In this document: piece by piece, positions 42,555 through 51,011 of the stretch
Layout of the letters: every line of letters starts with the position of its first letter
How positions within the stretch are numbered: the stretch's first letter is position 1
Source: DSWT01 sp035373625
GTDB taxonomy: Bacteria > Chloroflexota > Anaerolineae > B4-G1 > SLSP01
Reading direction: 5' to 3'
Assembly: GCA_035373625.1 (NCBI GenBank)
Contig: DAOSNS010000001.1
Span: forward strand, 310,001 to 374,000
Length of the DNA: 64,000 nucleotides
Program-made: the position numbers and the translations under genes
Notes under the pieces: model-generated
Told to the model about the DNA's origin: nothing
Databases searched by the model: none
What the model saw: the letters and a program-made list of their open reading frames with translations, nothing else

Positions 42555-43757
42555 ATGTATCGTCTATGGGGCATCATTCGCACAGACTTTTTGCGGCGTT
42601 TTGATGGGCCGATGGCGTGGGTGTTTTTCCTGCTCCTGCCGTTCCTGTTCACCGCGGCAGTGGGGGTGGGGTTGCGTGGGATGATGAACGATGCACCGCC
42701 GGGAGAGGTACGTATTCCTCTGGCCGTCATCCGGCATGATGAGGGCCCGGTGGTGGACGCGCTCTTCAAGGTCCTGCAAGGCGTGAATTTCGATCTGACG
42801 CTTGTGGAGACGATCTCTGACGACGCCTTTGGTCTGATCGTGCCGGAAGATTTTTCGACGCACCTGCTGGCCGGCGAGGTGGTCACGCTCACCCTGCACG
42901 TCCGCAGTGACAACAGCAACACGCCGGTGGTGGAGCAAGCGGTGCGGGCTGCTATCGGCCGGGTGGGGGGCGCGGCGCTGGTCGCGCAAAACGGCGTTGC
43001 TCAGGCGCGTGAGGCCGGCCTGGCAGCGACGCCGGAAGAAGAAGCCACGTTGTTCTCCGAACTGCTGCTCGATACCCTTGCCGCTGTGGAGAATCCTACG
43101 GCTGTGGCAAGCGTTGTCTGGCCAGTGGGTGTCACCCTGGCTGTGGATTCCAACGCGATGGCCGACAGCGTCGAGCATGCGTCCGCCGGGCAGATCGTTA
43201 CCTGGGTCCAGATCACCCTCCTCGGCGCGGCGGAGGTGCTGGTGGACGAACAATTGCGTGGCACGCTCAAACGCATGCTGATCATGCCCGCATCGCGCGC
43301 CCTCATCCTGGGCGGCAAAGTGTTGGCGACGTTGCTGGCGGGACTGCTGCAAATCGCTATCCTGCTCATCGGCGGCGCGTTGGTGTTTGATGTGGGGTGG
43401 GCGCGTGCGCCGCTGGCGGTGGCGATGGTTTCTTTCGCCTTTGCATTGGCTGTGGCGGGTATGGGGTTGTTGGTAGCGACTTTCGTCAAAACTGGCGGGC
43501 AGGCCAGTAGTGCTGTGATCGGGCTGTCAATGACGACTGCCGCATTAGGTGGGGCGTGGTTCCCCCTGGAGGTCGCGCCGCCTCTTTTCCGCCAGATTGT
43601 GCAAGTCCTGCCCTCCACCTGGGCCATGCGTGCCTACGAAGACATCCTGGCGCGCGGCGCCACGTTGCACGATATTTTGCCATCGGTCGCCGTGCTGCTG
43701 GGCTTTGCCTGTGTGTTTACCCTCGTCGGCGTGCCGCGCTTCAACCGGTACGAATAA
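42555..43757 (+). CDS. ABC-2 type exporter permease 2
   Basis: 400 residues from the ATG at 42555 with RBS AGGAG 6 nt upstream. Same layout as permease 1: an N-terminal helix, a large external domain, then five helices, with EVLVDEQLRGTLKRMLIMPASRALILGGK as the membrane-domain motif. The external domain has no recognised fold. Substrate of the exporter is unknown. Confidence 0.9.
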   Translation: MYRLWGIIRTDFLRRFDGPMAWVFFLLLPFLFTAAVGVGLRGMMNDAPPGEVRIPLAVIRHDEGPVVDALFKVLQGVNFDLTLVETISDDAFGLIVPEDFSTHLLAGEVVTLTLHVRSDNSNTPVVEQAVRAAIGRVGGAALVAQNGVAQAREAGLAATPEEEATLFSELLLDTLAAVENPTAVASVVWPVGVTLAVDSNAMADSVEHASAGQIVTWVQITLLGAAEVLVDEQLRGTLKRMLIMPASRALILGGKVLATLLAGLLQIAILLIGGALVFDVGWARAPLAVAMVSFAFALAVAGMGLLVATFVKTGGQASSAVIGLSMTTAALGGAWFPLEVAPPLFRQIVQVLPSTWAMRAYEDILARGATLHDILPSVAVLLGFACVFTLVGVPRFNRYE

Positions 43758-43782
43758 TAACGATTGTTTGTTAATGGTTGTT

Positions 43783-43836
43783 TGTCAACGGATTGAACGG
43801 ATTTTAACGGATTTTTTCCTACTCCCTACTCCCAAT
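43783..43836. repeat. ACGGATT-type repeat plus CTACTCCCTACTCCC
   Basis: GTCAACGGATTGAACGGATTTTAACGG followed by CTACTCCCTACTCCC. Two repeat families lie side by side, after the exporter operon and just before the tRNA promoter. Confidence 0.7.
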
Positions 43837-43864
43837 TTGACAAATTTTGCCCCTATGGTATGAT
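43837..43864 (+). promoter_or_regulatory. Promoter of tRNA-Asp
   Basis: TTGACA (43837-43842), 16-nt spacer, TATGAT (43859-43864), 12 nt before the tRNA. Confidence 0.7.
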
Positions 43865-43876
43865 AAGCATCGTTCA

Positions 43877-43949
43877 GGGGGCGTAGTGTAGTGGTTAACA
43901 TGTCGGCCTGTCAAGCCGAAGATCGCGGGTTCAAGTCCCGTCGCTCCCG
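43877..43949 (+). tRNA. tRNA-Asp (anticodon GTC)
   Basis: 73 nt without encoded CCA. The 7-bp acceptor stem GGGGGCG/CGCTCCC has one G-T pair. The anticodon stem TCGGC/GCCGA encloses the loop CTGTCAA with anticodon GTC, and the T loop is TTCAAGT. The discriminator base is G, the identity element of tRNA-Asp. Confidence 0.96.
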
Positions 43950-43963
43950 CAGGTGACTGCGCA

Positions 43964-43995
43964 AAACCGGAGGAATCACATCCTCCGGTTTTTTT
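43964..43995 (+). terminator. Rho-independent terminator of tRNA-Asp
   Basis: AAACCGGAGGA and TCCTCCGGTTT form an 11-bp stem with a 6-nt loop and run into a tract of seven T. Confidence 0.92.
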
Positions 43996-44025
43996 GTTTT
44001 CACGGTTATTTCACCGGGCGAGCAT

Positions 44026-44053
44026 TTGTCGTATTTTTCATTTTGGATACACT
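44026..44053 (+). promoter_or_regulatory. Possible promoter of the GH51 gene
   Basis: TTGTCG (44026-44031), 16-nt spacer, TACACT (44048-44053). No copy of the LacI-type palindrome was found here. Confidence 0.3.
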
Positions 44054-44148
44054 AAGGGAAGTGTGTGCATAAAGGAAAACGCCTCTCTGGTAGGATGATT
44101 CTATATTGACGATCAGACAATATCTCAATAACAAGGACAGGTGATTAT

Positions 44149-45645
44149 ATGACAACTCTTTCGGCCCAACTCTATCTGGATACGAAGCGTACTATCGGCG
44201 AGATCTCACCCCTGATTTTCGGCGGCTTTGCCGAACACATGGGGCGGTGCATCTATGAGGGGATTTACGATCCCCGTTCGCCGCATGCCGATGAGCTTGG
44301 TTTGCGCCGCGATGTGCTGGCGGCGCTGCGTGAGCTTAATCTCCGGATCATTCGTTATCCTGGCGGCAATTTCTTGAGCGGCTACCGCTGGCTCGATGGC
44401 GTTGGGCCACGGGAGAAGCGGCCCGTCCGCCGCGATATGGCCTGGCGTTCGATCGAGACCAATCAATTCGGCACCGATGAGTTTATGGCGTTCTGCCGGC
44501 GGTTGGGAGTGCTGCCGATGCTCGGCGTGAACCTGGGCACCGGCACGATTGCCGATGCGGCCAACCTGGTGGAGTATTGTAACGGCACGCCCGGCTCTTA
44601 TTACGCGGATATGCGCGTCGCCAATGGACATCCCGAACCGTATAATGTACAGTATTGGTGTCTGGGCAATGAGATGGATGGCCCGTGGCAGATCGGGCAC
44701 CTGGATATGGATGAGTACGGGCGCAAGGCCAGGGAAGCCGCCAAGGTGATGAAATATCAGGACCCCACCGTCAAACTGGTGGTCTGTGGTTCATCCAGTG
44801 CGCATATGCCGACCTATCCGGAATGGGATCGCGTGGCGTTGGAGACATGTTGGGAGCAAGTAGACTATCTTTCGATGCACTATTACGCGGGCAACCGCGA
44901 TGAGGATACTGCCAGCTATCTGGCGCAGGCAGTGCAGTTTGAATCCTATGTAGACACACTGTCCGGGACGCTGCGGTATGTCAAAGGGAAGCTGCGCAGT
45001 CGGCATGACGTGTTCCTGTCGTGGGATGAGTGGAATGTGTGGTACAAGAACCAGCAGATGGATGGGCAGTGGACACAGGCGCCGCATCTGATCGAGGAGG
45101 TCTACAACCTGGAGGATGCGCTGGTGGTGGCGCAGTGGCTCAACGTCTTCCTGCGTAAGTGTGATGTGCTCAAGATTGCCTGTCTGGCGCAAATTGTCAA
45201 TGTCATCGCACCCATTCTGACCACGACCGACAGCCTGGTCAAGCAGACTATCTTCTATCCCGTGGCGTTGGTAAGCAACCTCGCCCATGGGCAGTCGCTT
45301 TCCGTAGTGACCAAAGCGCCTGTGGTCAACACGCGGCAGTTCGGTGACGTGCCGATGCTGGACGTTTCGGCCAGCTATGAGCTGGATAGCGGTCAGCATG
45401 CCGTGTTCATAGTCAATCGCAGCCAGACCGAGACGGTGACAACCGACATCATCTGGCAAGACGTGACGCCACGTCAGGTCAATGCGATCTACCAGATCGC
45501 GGGCACGGATGTCAAGGCAGCAAATAGCTTTGACCATCCCGATACAGTTGTCACGCGCCAGCTTGCGGGTGGTCCACTGGACGGCAACAAGTTTTCCTTG
45601 TGCCTGCCGCCTTTGTCATTTACGGCGCTCAGTGCCGGGGGATAG
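44149..45645 (+). CDS. GH51 alpha-L-arabinofuranosidase (intracellular)
   Basis: 498 residues, normal for the family, with no signal peptide. Acid/base Glu175 in WCLGNEMDGPWQIGH and nucleophile Glu294 in FLSWDEWNVWY are intact; IFGGFAEHMGRCIYEGIYDP and RYPGGNFLSGYRW are family hallmarks. GH51 removes arabinofuranose from arabinoxylan and arabinan oligosaccharides in the cytoplasm. It therefore needs an importer, and the 7.3-14.3 kb transporter is a good candidate. The C-terminal beta-sandwich is complete. Confidence 0.95.
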   Translation: MTTLSAQLYLDTKRTIGEISPLIFGGFAEHMGRCIYEGIYDPRSPHADELGLRRDVLAALRELNLRIIRYPGGNFLSGYRWLDGVGPREKRPVRRDMAWRSIETNQFGTDEFMAFCRRLGVLPMLGVNLGTGTIADAANLVEYCNGTPGSYYADMRVANGHPEPYNVQYWCLGNEMDGPWQIGHLDMDEYGRKAREAAKVMKYQDPTVKLVVCGSSSAHMPTYPEWDRVALETCWEQVDYLSMHYYAGNRDEDTASYLAQAVQFESYVDTLSGTLRYVKGKLRSRHDVFLSWDEWNVWYKNQQMDGQWTQAPHLIEEVYNLEDALVVAQWLNVFLRKCDVLKIACLAQIVNVIAPILTTTDSLVKQTIFYPVALVSNLAHGQSLSVVTKAPVVNTRQFGDVPMLDVSASYELDSGQHAVFIVNRSQTETVTTDIIWQDVTPRQVNAIYQIAGTDVKAANSFDHPDTVVTRQLAGGPLDGNKFSLCLPPLSFTALSAGG

Positions 45646-45710
45646 AATCCTTATAGAATCCTTGATGGAGAAATTTTGAAGGGTTGCTCAAAGGGCAGGA
45701 GGCGTAATCT

Positions 45711-46439
45711 ATGGAACTGCAAGGCAAAGTCGCACTCGTTACCGGCGGGGCGGTACGTTTGGGCCGCGCGCTGGCGTTGGCGTTGGCGGCGGAGGGGGCA
45801 CGCGTGGCCGTCCACTATGCCCATTCCGCCGGCCCGGCCGAGGCAGTCGTTGCGGAAATCACCTCGCTGGGCAGTGTGGCCGTGGCCTTGCAAGCTGATC
45901 TTGGTCAGACAGCCACCGCGCGTTCCCTTGTCGAACGTGCGGTGGCACATTTTGGGCAGGTGGATGTGCTGGTCAACAACGCGGCTATCTTTGAGCATGG
46001 CGACTGGGACGATACCACCGAGGAGAACTGGGACCGCCATTTTGCCATCAACTTGAAAGCGCCGTTTTTCCTGAGTCAGGCGTTTGCCATGCAGGTGGGG
46101 CGTGAGCGGCGTGGGCACATCGTCAACATTGCTGATTGGCGCGGGGTGCGCCCCGGCAGCGACCACATCGCCTATACACTGACCAAAGCGGGCCTTGTTG
46201 CCATGACCCAAAGCCTGGCTCTGGCGCTGGCCCCCAACATCCAGGTTAATGCCATTGCGCCGGGGCTGATTCTACCGCCACCGGGCCGCGATCAGGCCTA
46301 TCTCGAAAGCAAGGCTGCGCAGGTCCCCGCACGGCGCATCGGCTCACCGGAAGAAATCGCCCATGCGTTGCTGTTCCTGTTGCGGTCGGATTTCGTCACC
46401 GGCGAGCTGGTGTATGTGACCGGTGGAGAGCATTTGTAG
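45711..46439 (+). CDS. SDR with pteridine-reductase (PTR1/FolM-like) signature
   Basis: 242 residues. The nucleotide-binding site reads TGGAVRLG, the TGX3RXG motif of PTR1/FolM enzymes, where common SDRs have TGX3GXG. The catalytic triad is Asp142, Tyr155, Lys159: the Asp lies exactly 13 residues before the Tyr, where ordinary SDRs have Ser and PTR1 has Asp. The next gene is folE, the first step of pterin synthesis. A role in reducing dihydropterin or dihydrofolate is therefore likely but not proven. The 3' end is 55 nt before folE. Confidence 0.88.
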   Translation: MELQGKVALVTGGAVRLGRALALALAAEGARVAVHYAHSAGPAEAVVAEITSLGSVAVALQADLGQTATARSLVERAVAHFGQVDVLVNNAAIFEHGDWDDTTEENWDRHFAINLKAPFFLSQAFAMQVGRERRGHIVNIADWRGVRPGSDHIAYTLTKAGLVAMTQSLALALAPNIQVNAIAPGLILPPPGRDQAYLESKAAQVPARRIGSPEEIAHALLFLLRSDFVTGELVYVTGGEHL

Positions 46440-46494
46440 AGACATGAAGACGTAAAAGTCGAAAGATGAGCATAGATTTTTGAAGGAGGAAACG

Positions 46495-47142
46495 ATGAAC
46501 CGACCCTTAGAAATTCACCCTGCGGATTATGATGTCTTCCGCAACGACCTGACCGACACCCCGGAGCGCGCTTGCAGCAGTGAAATCGAGTGCGCCGTGC
46601 GTGACATCCTCCAGGCCATCGGCGAAGACGTGGAGCGTGAAGGGTTGCTCGACACGCCCGCCCGTGTGGCCCGCGCTTACGCCGAGCTGACCGCCGGCTA
46701 TCACGTGGACCCCGTGAAGCTCATCAATGACGCTATCTTCGACGTGCAGTATGACCAGATGGTCATCGTGCGCGATATTGACTTCTACAGTTTGTGTGAG
46801 CATCACATGTTGCCTTTCCTGGGACAGGTGCATGTGGCCTACATCCCCAAAGGCAAAGTCATTGGCCTGAGCAAGATCCCACGCATCGTGGAGATGTTTG
46901 CCCGCCGTCTGCAAGTACAGGAACGGATGACGCAGCAGATTGCGGAGTTTCTCGATGAGACATTGCATCCGCAGGGGGTTGCCGTTGTTGCCGAGGGGCT
47001 GCATATGTGCGCGGCGATGCGCGGCGTGAAGAAGGCCAATGCCCGTATGGTCACCAGTGCCATGCTCGGCACGTTCAAGGAGAGCCAGACCACACGCAAC
47101 GAATTCTTTGGTCACATTGGACGCGAGCATCTCAATTTCTAA
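46495..47142 (+). CDS. folE: GTP cyclohydrolase I
   Basis: 215 residues from the ATG at 46495 (RBS AAGGAGGA); a TTG at 46480 in the same frame is unlikely. Zinc ligands Cys101 and His104 in SLCEHHMLPF and Cys172 in HMCAAMRG are all present, as are VAYIPKGKVIGLSKI and the final MVTSAMLGTF. It opens GTP to 7,8-dihydroneopterin triphosphate, the first step of folate and pterin synthesis. It has the zinc-dependent type IA sequence. Confidence 0.96.
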   Translation: MNRPLEIHPADYDVFRNDLTDTPERACSSEIECAVRDILQAIGEDVEREGLLDTPARVARAYAELTAGYHVDPVKLINDAIFDVQYDQMVIVRDIDFYSLCEHHMLPFLGQVHVAYIPKGKVIGLSKIPRIVEMFARRLQVQERMTQQIAEFLDETLHPQGVAVVAEGLHMCAAMRGVKKANARMVTSAMLGTFKESQTTRNEFFGHIGREHLNF

Positions 47143-47147
47143 TGTGA

Positions 47148-47402
47148 AGGGATACCGTCAATGTCCTTGCCCCGGCTATCAGCCCTCCATCGGCCGTAGT
47201 AATCTTCGGCGCATCGGGCGACTTGACCCGGCGCAAGTTAGGCCCGGCGCTGCATAGCCTGGCCTGTGAGGACTTGCTACATCCGACCCCCCACGTGCTC
47301 GGCGTGGCGCGCAGTCTGCTCAGCGATACCGAGTTCCGCGAGCGGATCTATACCGGTATAGCGGACTATGCGCGTCTCAAACCGGAAGTCTGTCGGTTGT
47401 GG
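47148..47402 (+). pseudogene. zwf (glucose-6-phosphate dehydrogenase) N-terminal remnant
   Basis: No start codon is present. The frame reads AVVIFGASGDLTRRKLGPALHSLACEDLLHP and VLGVARSLLSDTEFR, the NADP-binding start of G6PD (GASGDL-x-RRKL). After RLKPEVCRLW the similarity stops, and the frame runs on to an unrelated end at 47501. About 80 of roughly 490 residues remain. It sits between folE and the xylanase. Confidence 0.7.
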
Positions 47403-47440
47403 GCAGGCGCAGCGGAACAGTACACCATTTCGATAGAGTG

Positions 47441-47449
47441 TGCTAAAAT
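47441..47449 (+). promoter_or_regulatory. Extended -10 promoter of the xylanase gene
   Basis: TGC-TAAAAT (TG at 47441-47442, TAAAAT at 47444-47449). No clear -35 is seen, which the TGn extension can compensate. Confidence 0.5.
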
Positions 47450-47461
47450 AGTAAGTGGGGA

Positions 47462-47475
47462 TGTGAACGTTCACA
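47462..47475. promoter_or_regulatory. LacI-family-type operator, xylanase copy
   Basis: TGTGAACGTTCACA is a perfect 14-bp palindrome with central CG, starting 13 nt after the -10 box and about 100 nt before the xylanase ATG. It is almost the same as the importer operator at 7042-7055. Confidence 0.65.
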
Positions 47476-47576
47476 ATACAAGGAAAGGAGGTGGCCGCTG
47501 AACATTGAAGTGACATATAGAACGATGCCCAATGGACTATGATAAAATTCTAGTTAGCCCAAAAGGAGATGAGACG

Positions 47577-50500
47577 ATGTCACAGATTTCTTCGAAACGG
47601 AATTGGCGTATGCGTTTATCTCTGTTTGTCGTGTTGGCCTATCTGATCAGCCTGCTTGCTCCGGCAGCCATTCCCGCTGCTCCTGTGGTTGCGCAGCCCC
47701 TCGCGCCGCAGGCAGATGTGGTGATGGCGACCTATGGCTTCGAGGACGGCACGACGCAGGGCTGGTACGGTCGTGGCGCCGCGGTCGTGGCTTCGGTGAC
47801 GACGGTGGCTCACGAAGGCAGCCGCAGTCTCAGCGTGACCGGGCGTACTGCCGGGTGGAATGGGCCGGCTATAGACCTGCGGAACCTGTTAGTGGTCGGC
47901 GGTACCTATCGCATCAGCGGCTGTATTCGTCTGGCGGCGGGCACGCCGGTTACACGCACGAACTTTACGATGGAATACAAACCCGTTGGTGGTTCGACCG
48001 CCTGGCGCTGGTTGGGGGGTGAGAATAACACGACGGATGCGGCGTGGTCATGTGTGAGTGGCTCTTTCGATTACACGGCCGAAGCTGAAACGCTGACCCT
48101 TTACGCCGAGAGTGCCAGCGCCACTGCTGACTTTTTCATTGACGATGTCACTATTGTGATGACCAAGCCGCCCACTATCGCAACCTACGGATTTGAGGAT
48201 AACACACCCCAGGGGTGGTATGCGCGTGGTGGGGCTGGGATAGCTGTGGATGTCGTCACCGACACGGTACATACGGGTAACTACGCGCTCAAGGTGACCG
48301 GGCGAACTGGCGGGTGGAATGGACCGGCCCTGAATGTACTAGACCTGTTGGAGGTCGGTGCTACCTACGAAATCAGCGGTTGTATTCGCCTGGCAGAAGG
48401 GTTGGGGCCTTTCCGGACGAACTTCGCGTTGCAATACACCATTGGCGGTTCAAGCACGTATCCCTGGCTGGGCCATAATGACAACACCACTTCCTCTGCC
48501 TGGTCATGCGTGTCTGGTTCCTTCAAGTATACAACGCAAGCCGATGCCTTGACCCTGTATGCGGAATGTGCTGATCCTAATGCCAGCTTCTACATTGACG
48601 ACGTCACCATCGTCATGACCGAACCGCCGACTGCTGCGCCGCCACCTCCCATTCAACAGGACATCCCCTCGGTCCATGAGCACTACGCGGCAGATTTTCT
48701 TATCGGCGCGGCGTTGGAGCCGACGCAGCTTGCCAGCGACCGGCACGTTGAATTGTTCAAGAAACATTTCAACAGCCTGACCCCCGAAAACGTGATGAAG
48801 CCCGCTTCTATCCAACCAACCGAGGGCAATTTCAACTGGACCAACGCTGATGCTCTGGCAAACTTCGCCCGCCAGAATCACGTGGCAGTCCACGGCCACA
48901 CGCTCGTCTGGCATCAGCAAGCCGCCGAGTGGATGTTCCAGGATGCCGAGGGGAATCCCCTGGAAGCAACGCCGGAGAATAAGGAACTGGTGTTGCAGCG
49001 CCTGGAAGATCACATCAGAGCCGTTGTTGATCGCTATAAGGACGTGGTCAACGTCTGGGATGTAGTCAACGAGGTCATTGATCCCGGGCAACCCGACTGT
49101 TTGCGCCGTAGCGAATGGTATCGGCTGACCGGCTCCGACTATATCTCGAAAGCGTTTACCATCGCGCATCAGGTCGCGCCGACGGCCACACTGATCCTCA
49201 ATGACTACAGTGAAACCGATCCGGCCAAGCGCCAGTGCATGTACAATGTGGTGAAAGGTTTCCAGGATCAGGGTGTGCCGATCAACGGCATCGGGATGCA
49301 AATGCACATCAACATCGAGACCCCGTCGGTATCCGCTATCGAAGAGACCATCGAGAAGTTCTCTGAGCTGGGTGAGGTGCACATCACCGAGATGGATATG
49401 AGCATCTATACCAACGACAATGACGCTTATACCACCGTCCCCGAAGAAGTGCTCATTAAACAGGGTTACCGCTATAAGGACATCTTTGATGTCTTCCGCC
49501 GTCACGCGGACAAAATCGGCTCGGTGACGTTCTGGGGTATGGCCGATGATCACACCTGGCTGGCGACCTGGCCACGCGAACGTACCAACCTGCCGCTGCT
49601 CTTCGACAAGGATTTGCAGGCCAAGTGGGCCTACTGGGGCATCATAGACCCCACCCGGCTGCCGGTGTTTATCCAGGTGCAAGATGTCTCCAAAGCCACG
49701 CCGGTTGTGGATGGAATGACCGAGACCCTCTGGGAAATGTTGCCCTGGATTCCGATCGGCTCTACCGGGGCAATGACCGCCAGCTACCAGACCCGCTGGG
49801 ATGAGAATAACCTCTATATCATCGTCAACGTTGAAGATCCTACGGCAGATGATGGGGACAAGGTTGAAGTCTTCGTTGACCAGAACAATCATAAGAGTGC
49901 CACCTACGAGGGTGACGACCGCTACTACACTTTCCCCAGTGGCACCTTCATGATGGACTATGTCGTCATCACCAACACCCACGGCTATGTCCTGGAAGCG
50001 AAGCTCCCGCTGACGGCGACACTCGCCCCCGGAACGCGCCTGGGCTTCGACGTCCGCGTCACCGATGGCAGCGATCCTACCCATCCGATCTCGTGGAACG
50101 ATCCGACCAACAGCCAGCTCACGAGTACGGCTAACTTCGGCACGCTGATCCTGATCGATGAGATCAAGTTGACAAAGGCAATCAAGGGCACGCCGGTCAT
50201 TGACGGCATCGCTGATGCATTGTGGGCCGATGCCAACGAGATTAGCACCAATGTCTGGGTGCAAGGCGCGGGCGGCGCAACCGCGAAGGTCAAGACGATG
50301 TGGGACGATACCCATCTGTACGTCTACGCGGTGGTGTCTGACTCGCTCTTGAGCAAAGCCAGCACCAATCCCTGGGAAGAGGACTCCATCGAGGTCTTCG
50401 TGGACCAGAACAATGCCAAGACCACCAGCTACGAACCGGACGACGGGCAGTACCGCGTCAATTTCGACAACGAGCAAAGCTTTGGTGGGATGGCCTCGAC

Positions 50501-50807
50501 AGCGACGTTTACCAGCGCGACGTTCATCATTCCCGCTGACCAGACGCTGCTGATGGAGGGCGCGTACATCGTCGAGGCGGCGATCACGCTGACACAGGTG
50601 ATGCCGCAGCCCGGTGTCTTCATCGGCTTTGACTTCCAGGTCAACGATGATGCGGATGGTAACGGCACCCGCGACAGCGTTGCCATCTGGAACGATCCCA
50701 CGGGCGAGTCGTGGCGGAACACCTCACGGCTTGGGGTGCTGCAATTTGTGGAGCGGCCGGTGCGCAAGATTTACTTGCCACTGGTGCTGCGGGCTTATAC
50801 GCCATAG
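47577..50807 (+). CDS. Secreted multidomain GH10 endo-xylanase
   Basis: 1076 residues from the ATG at 47577 (RBS AAAAGGAG). Signal peptide 1-40. Two tandem CBM22-like modules (about 50-196 and 200-348) are each introduced by TYGFED and share GWNGPA and ISGCIRLA. The GH10 barrel (about 360-690) has the acid/base Glu499 in WDVVNEV and nucleophile Glu605 in ITEMDMSI. Two CBM9 modules follow (about 698-880 and 885-1060; VVDGMTETLW, VIDGIADALW). The C-terminus RKIYLPLVLRAYTP matches the tail of the GH113-like protein. The order CBM22-CBM22-GH10-CBM9-CBM9 is known from thermostable xylanases. It cuts xylan outside the cell. Confidence 0.96.
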   Translation: MSQISSKRNWRMRLSLFVVLAYLISLLAPAAIPAAPVVAQPLAPQADVVMATYGFEDGTTQGWYGRGAAVVASVTTVAHEGSRSLSVTGRTAGWNGPAIDLRNLLVVGGTYRISGCIRLAAGTPVTRTNFTMEYKPVGGSTAWRWLGGENNTTDAAWSCVSGSFDYTAEAETLTLYAESASATADFFIDDVTIVMTKPPTIATYGFEDNTPQGWYARGGAGIAVDVVTDTVHTGNYALKVTGRTGGWNGPALNVLDLLEVGATYEISGCIRLAEGLGPFRTNFALQYTIGGSSTYPWLGHNDNTTSSAWSCVSGSFKYTTQADALTLYAECADPNASFYIDDVTIVMTEPPTAAPPPPIQQDIPSVHEHYAADFLIGAALEPTQLASDRHVELFKKHFNSLTPENVMKPASIQPTEGNFNWTNADALANFARQNHVAVHGHTLVWHQQAAEWMFQDAEGNPLEATPENKELVLQRLEDHIRAVVDRYKDVVNVWDVVNEVIDPGQPDCLRRSEWYRLTGSDYISKAFTIAHQVAPTATLILNDYSETDPAKRQCMYNVVKGFQDQGVPINGIGMQMHINIETPSVSAIEETIEKFSELGEVHITEMDMSIYTNDNDAYTTVPEEVLIKQGYRYKDIFDVFRRHADKIGSVTFWGMADDHTWLATWPRERTNLPLLFDKDLQAKWAYWGIIDPTRLPVFIQVQDVSKATPVVDGMTETLWEMLPWIPIGSTGAMTASYQTRWDENNLYIIVNVEDPTADDGDKVEVFVDQNNHKSATYEGDDRYYTFPSGTFMMDYVVITNTHGYVLEAKLPLTATLAPGTRLGFDVRVTDGSDPTHPISWNDPTNSQLTSTANFGTLILIDEIKLTKAIKGTPVIDGIADALWADANEISTNVWVQGAGGATAKVKTMWDDTHLYVYAVVSDSLLSKASTNPWEEDSIEVFVDQNNAKTTSYEPDDGQYRVNFDNEQSFGGMASTATFTSATFIIPADQTLLMEGAYIVEAAITLTQVMPQPGVFIGFDFQVNDDADGNGTRDSVAIWNDPTGESWRNTSRLGVLQFVERPVRKIYLPLVLRAYTP

Positions 50808-50813
50808 ACTGTG

Positions 50814-50846
50814 AGCGGCGCGGCTGAATGTCCGCGCCGCTTTATT
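50814..50846 (+). terminator. Terminator after the xylanase gene
   Basis: AGCGGCGCGG and CCGCGCCGCT form a 10-bp stem with an 8-nt loop, followed by TTATT. Confidence 0.85.
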
Positions 50847-50863
50847 CTCGCTCCATGCTCCTT

Positions 50864-50904
50864 GCGCTCCTTCCACCCTGAGTATAATAGGGTAGAAGGA
50901 GCGC
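50864..50904 (+). promoter_or_regulatory. Promoter-like TATAAT inside a hairpin
   Basis: GCGCTCCTTC (50864-50873) pairs with GAAGGAGCGC (50895-50904); the inner ACCCT (50875-50879) pairs with AGGGT (50889-50893). The loop holds TATAAT (50883-50888). A weak -35 TTGCGC begins at 50862. Confidence 0.4.
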
Positions 50905-50912
50905 ATTGATCT

Positions 50913-50986
50913 GCCTAACTAACGACTATCCGACTAACCGACTAACCGACTATCCGACTAACGACTATGCGACTATCCGACTACAA
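50913..50986. repeat. GACTAAC-type simple repeat
   Basis: CTAACTAACGACTATCCGACTAACCGACTAACCG... of period about 9-10, placed directly before the RBS GAAGGAG of the next gene. Same family as 11825-12172 and 16041-16180. Confidence 0.85.
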
Positions 50987-51011
50987 GACAACCTTTGAAG
51001 GAGCATGCTCT

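Noticed and set aside
48504..50477. 657-codon antisense open frame opposite the xylanase
   Set aside because: Shadow of a GC-rich gene; composition is poor for a protein and the sense strand has catalytic motifs.
50967..51011. ATG start at 50967 for the acyltransferase-like gene
   Set aside because: Lies in the simple repeat without RBS; GTG at 51012 has RBS GAAGGAG at the right distance.
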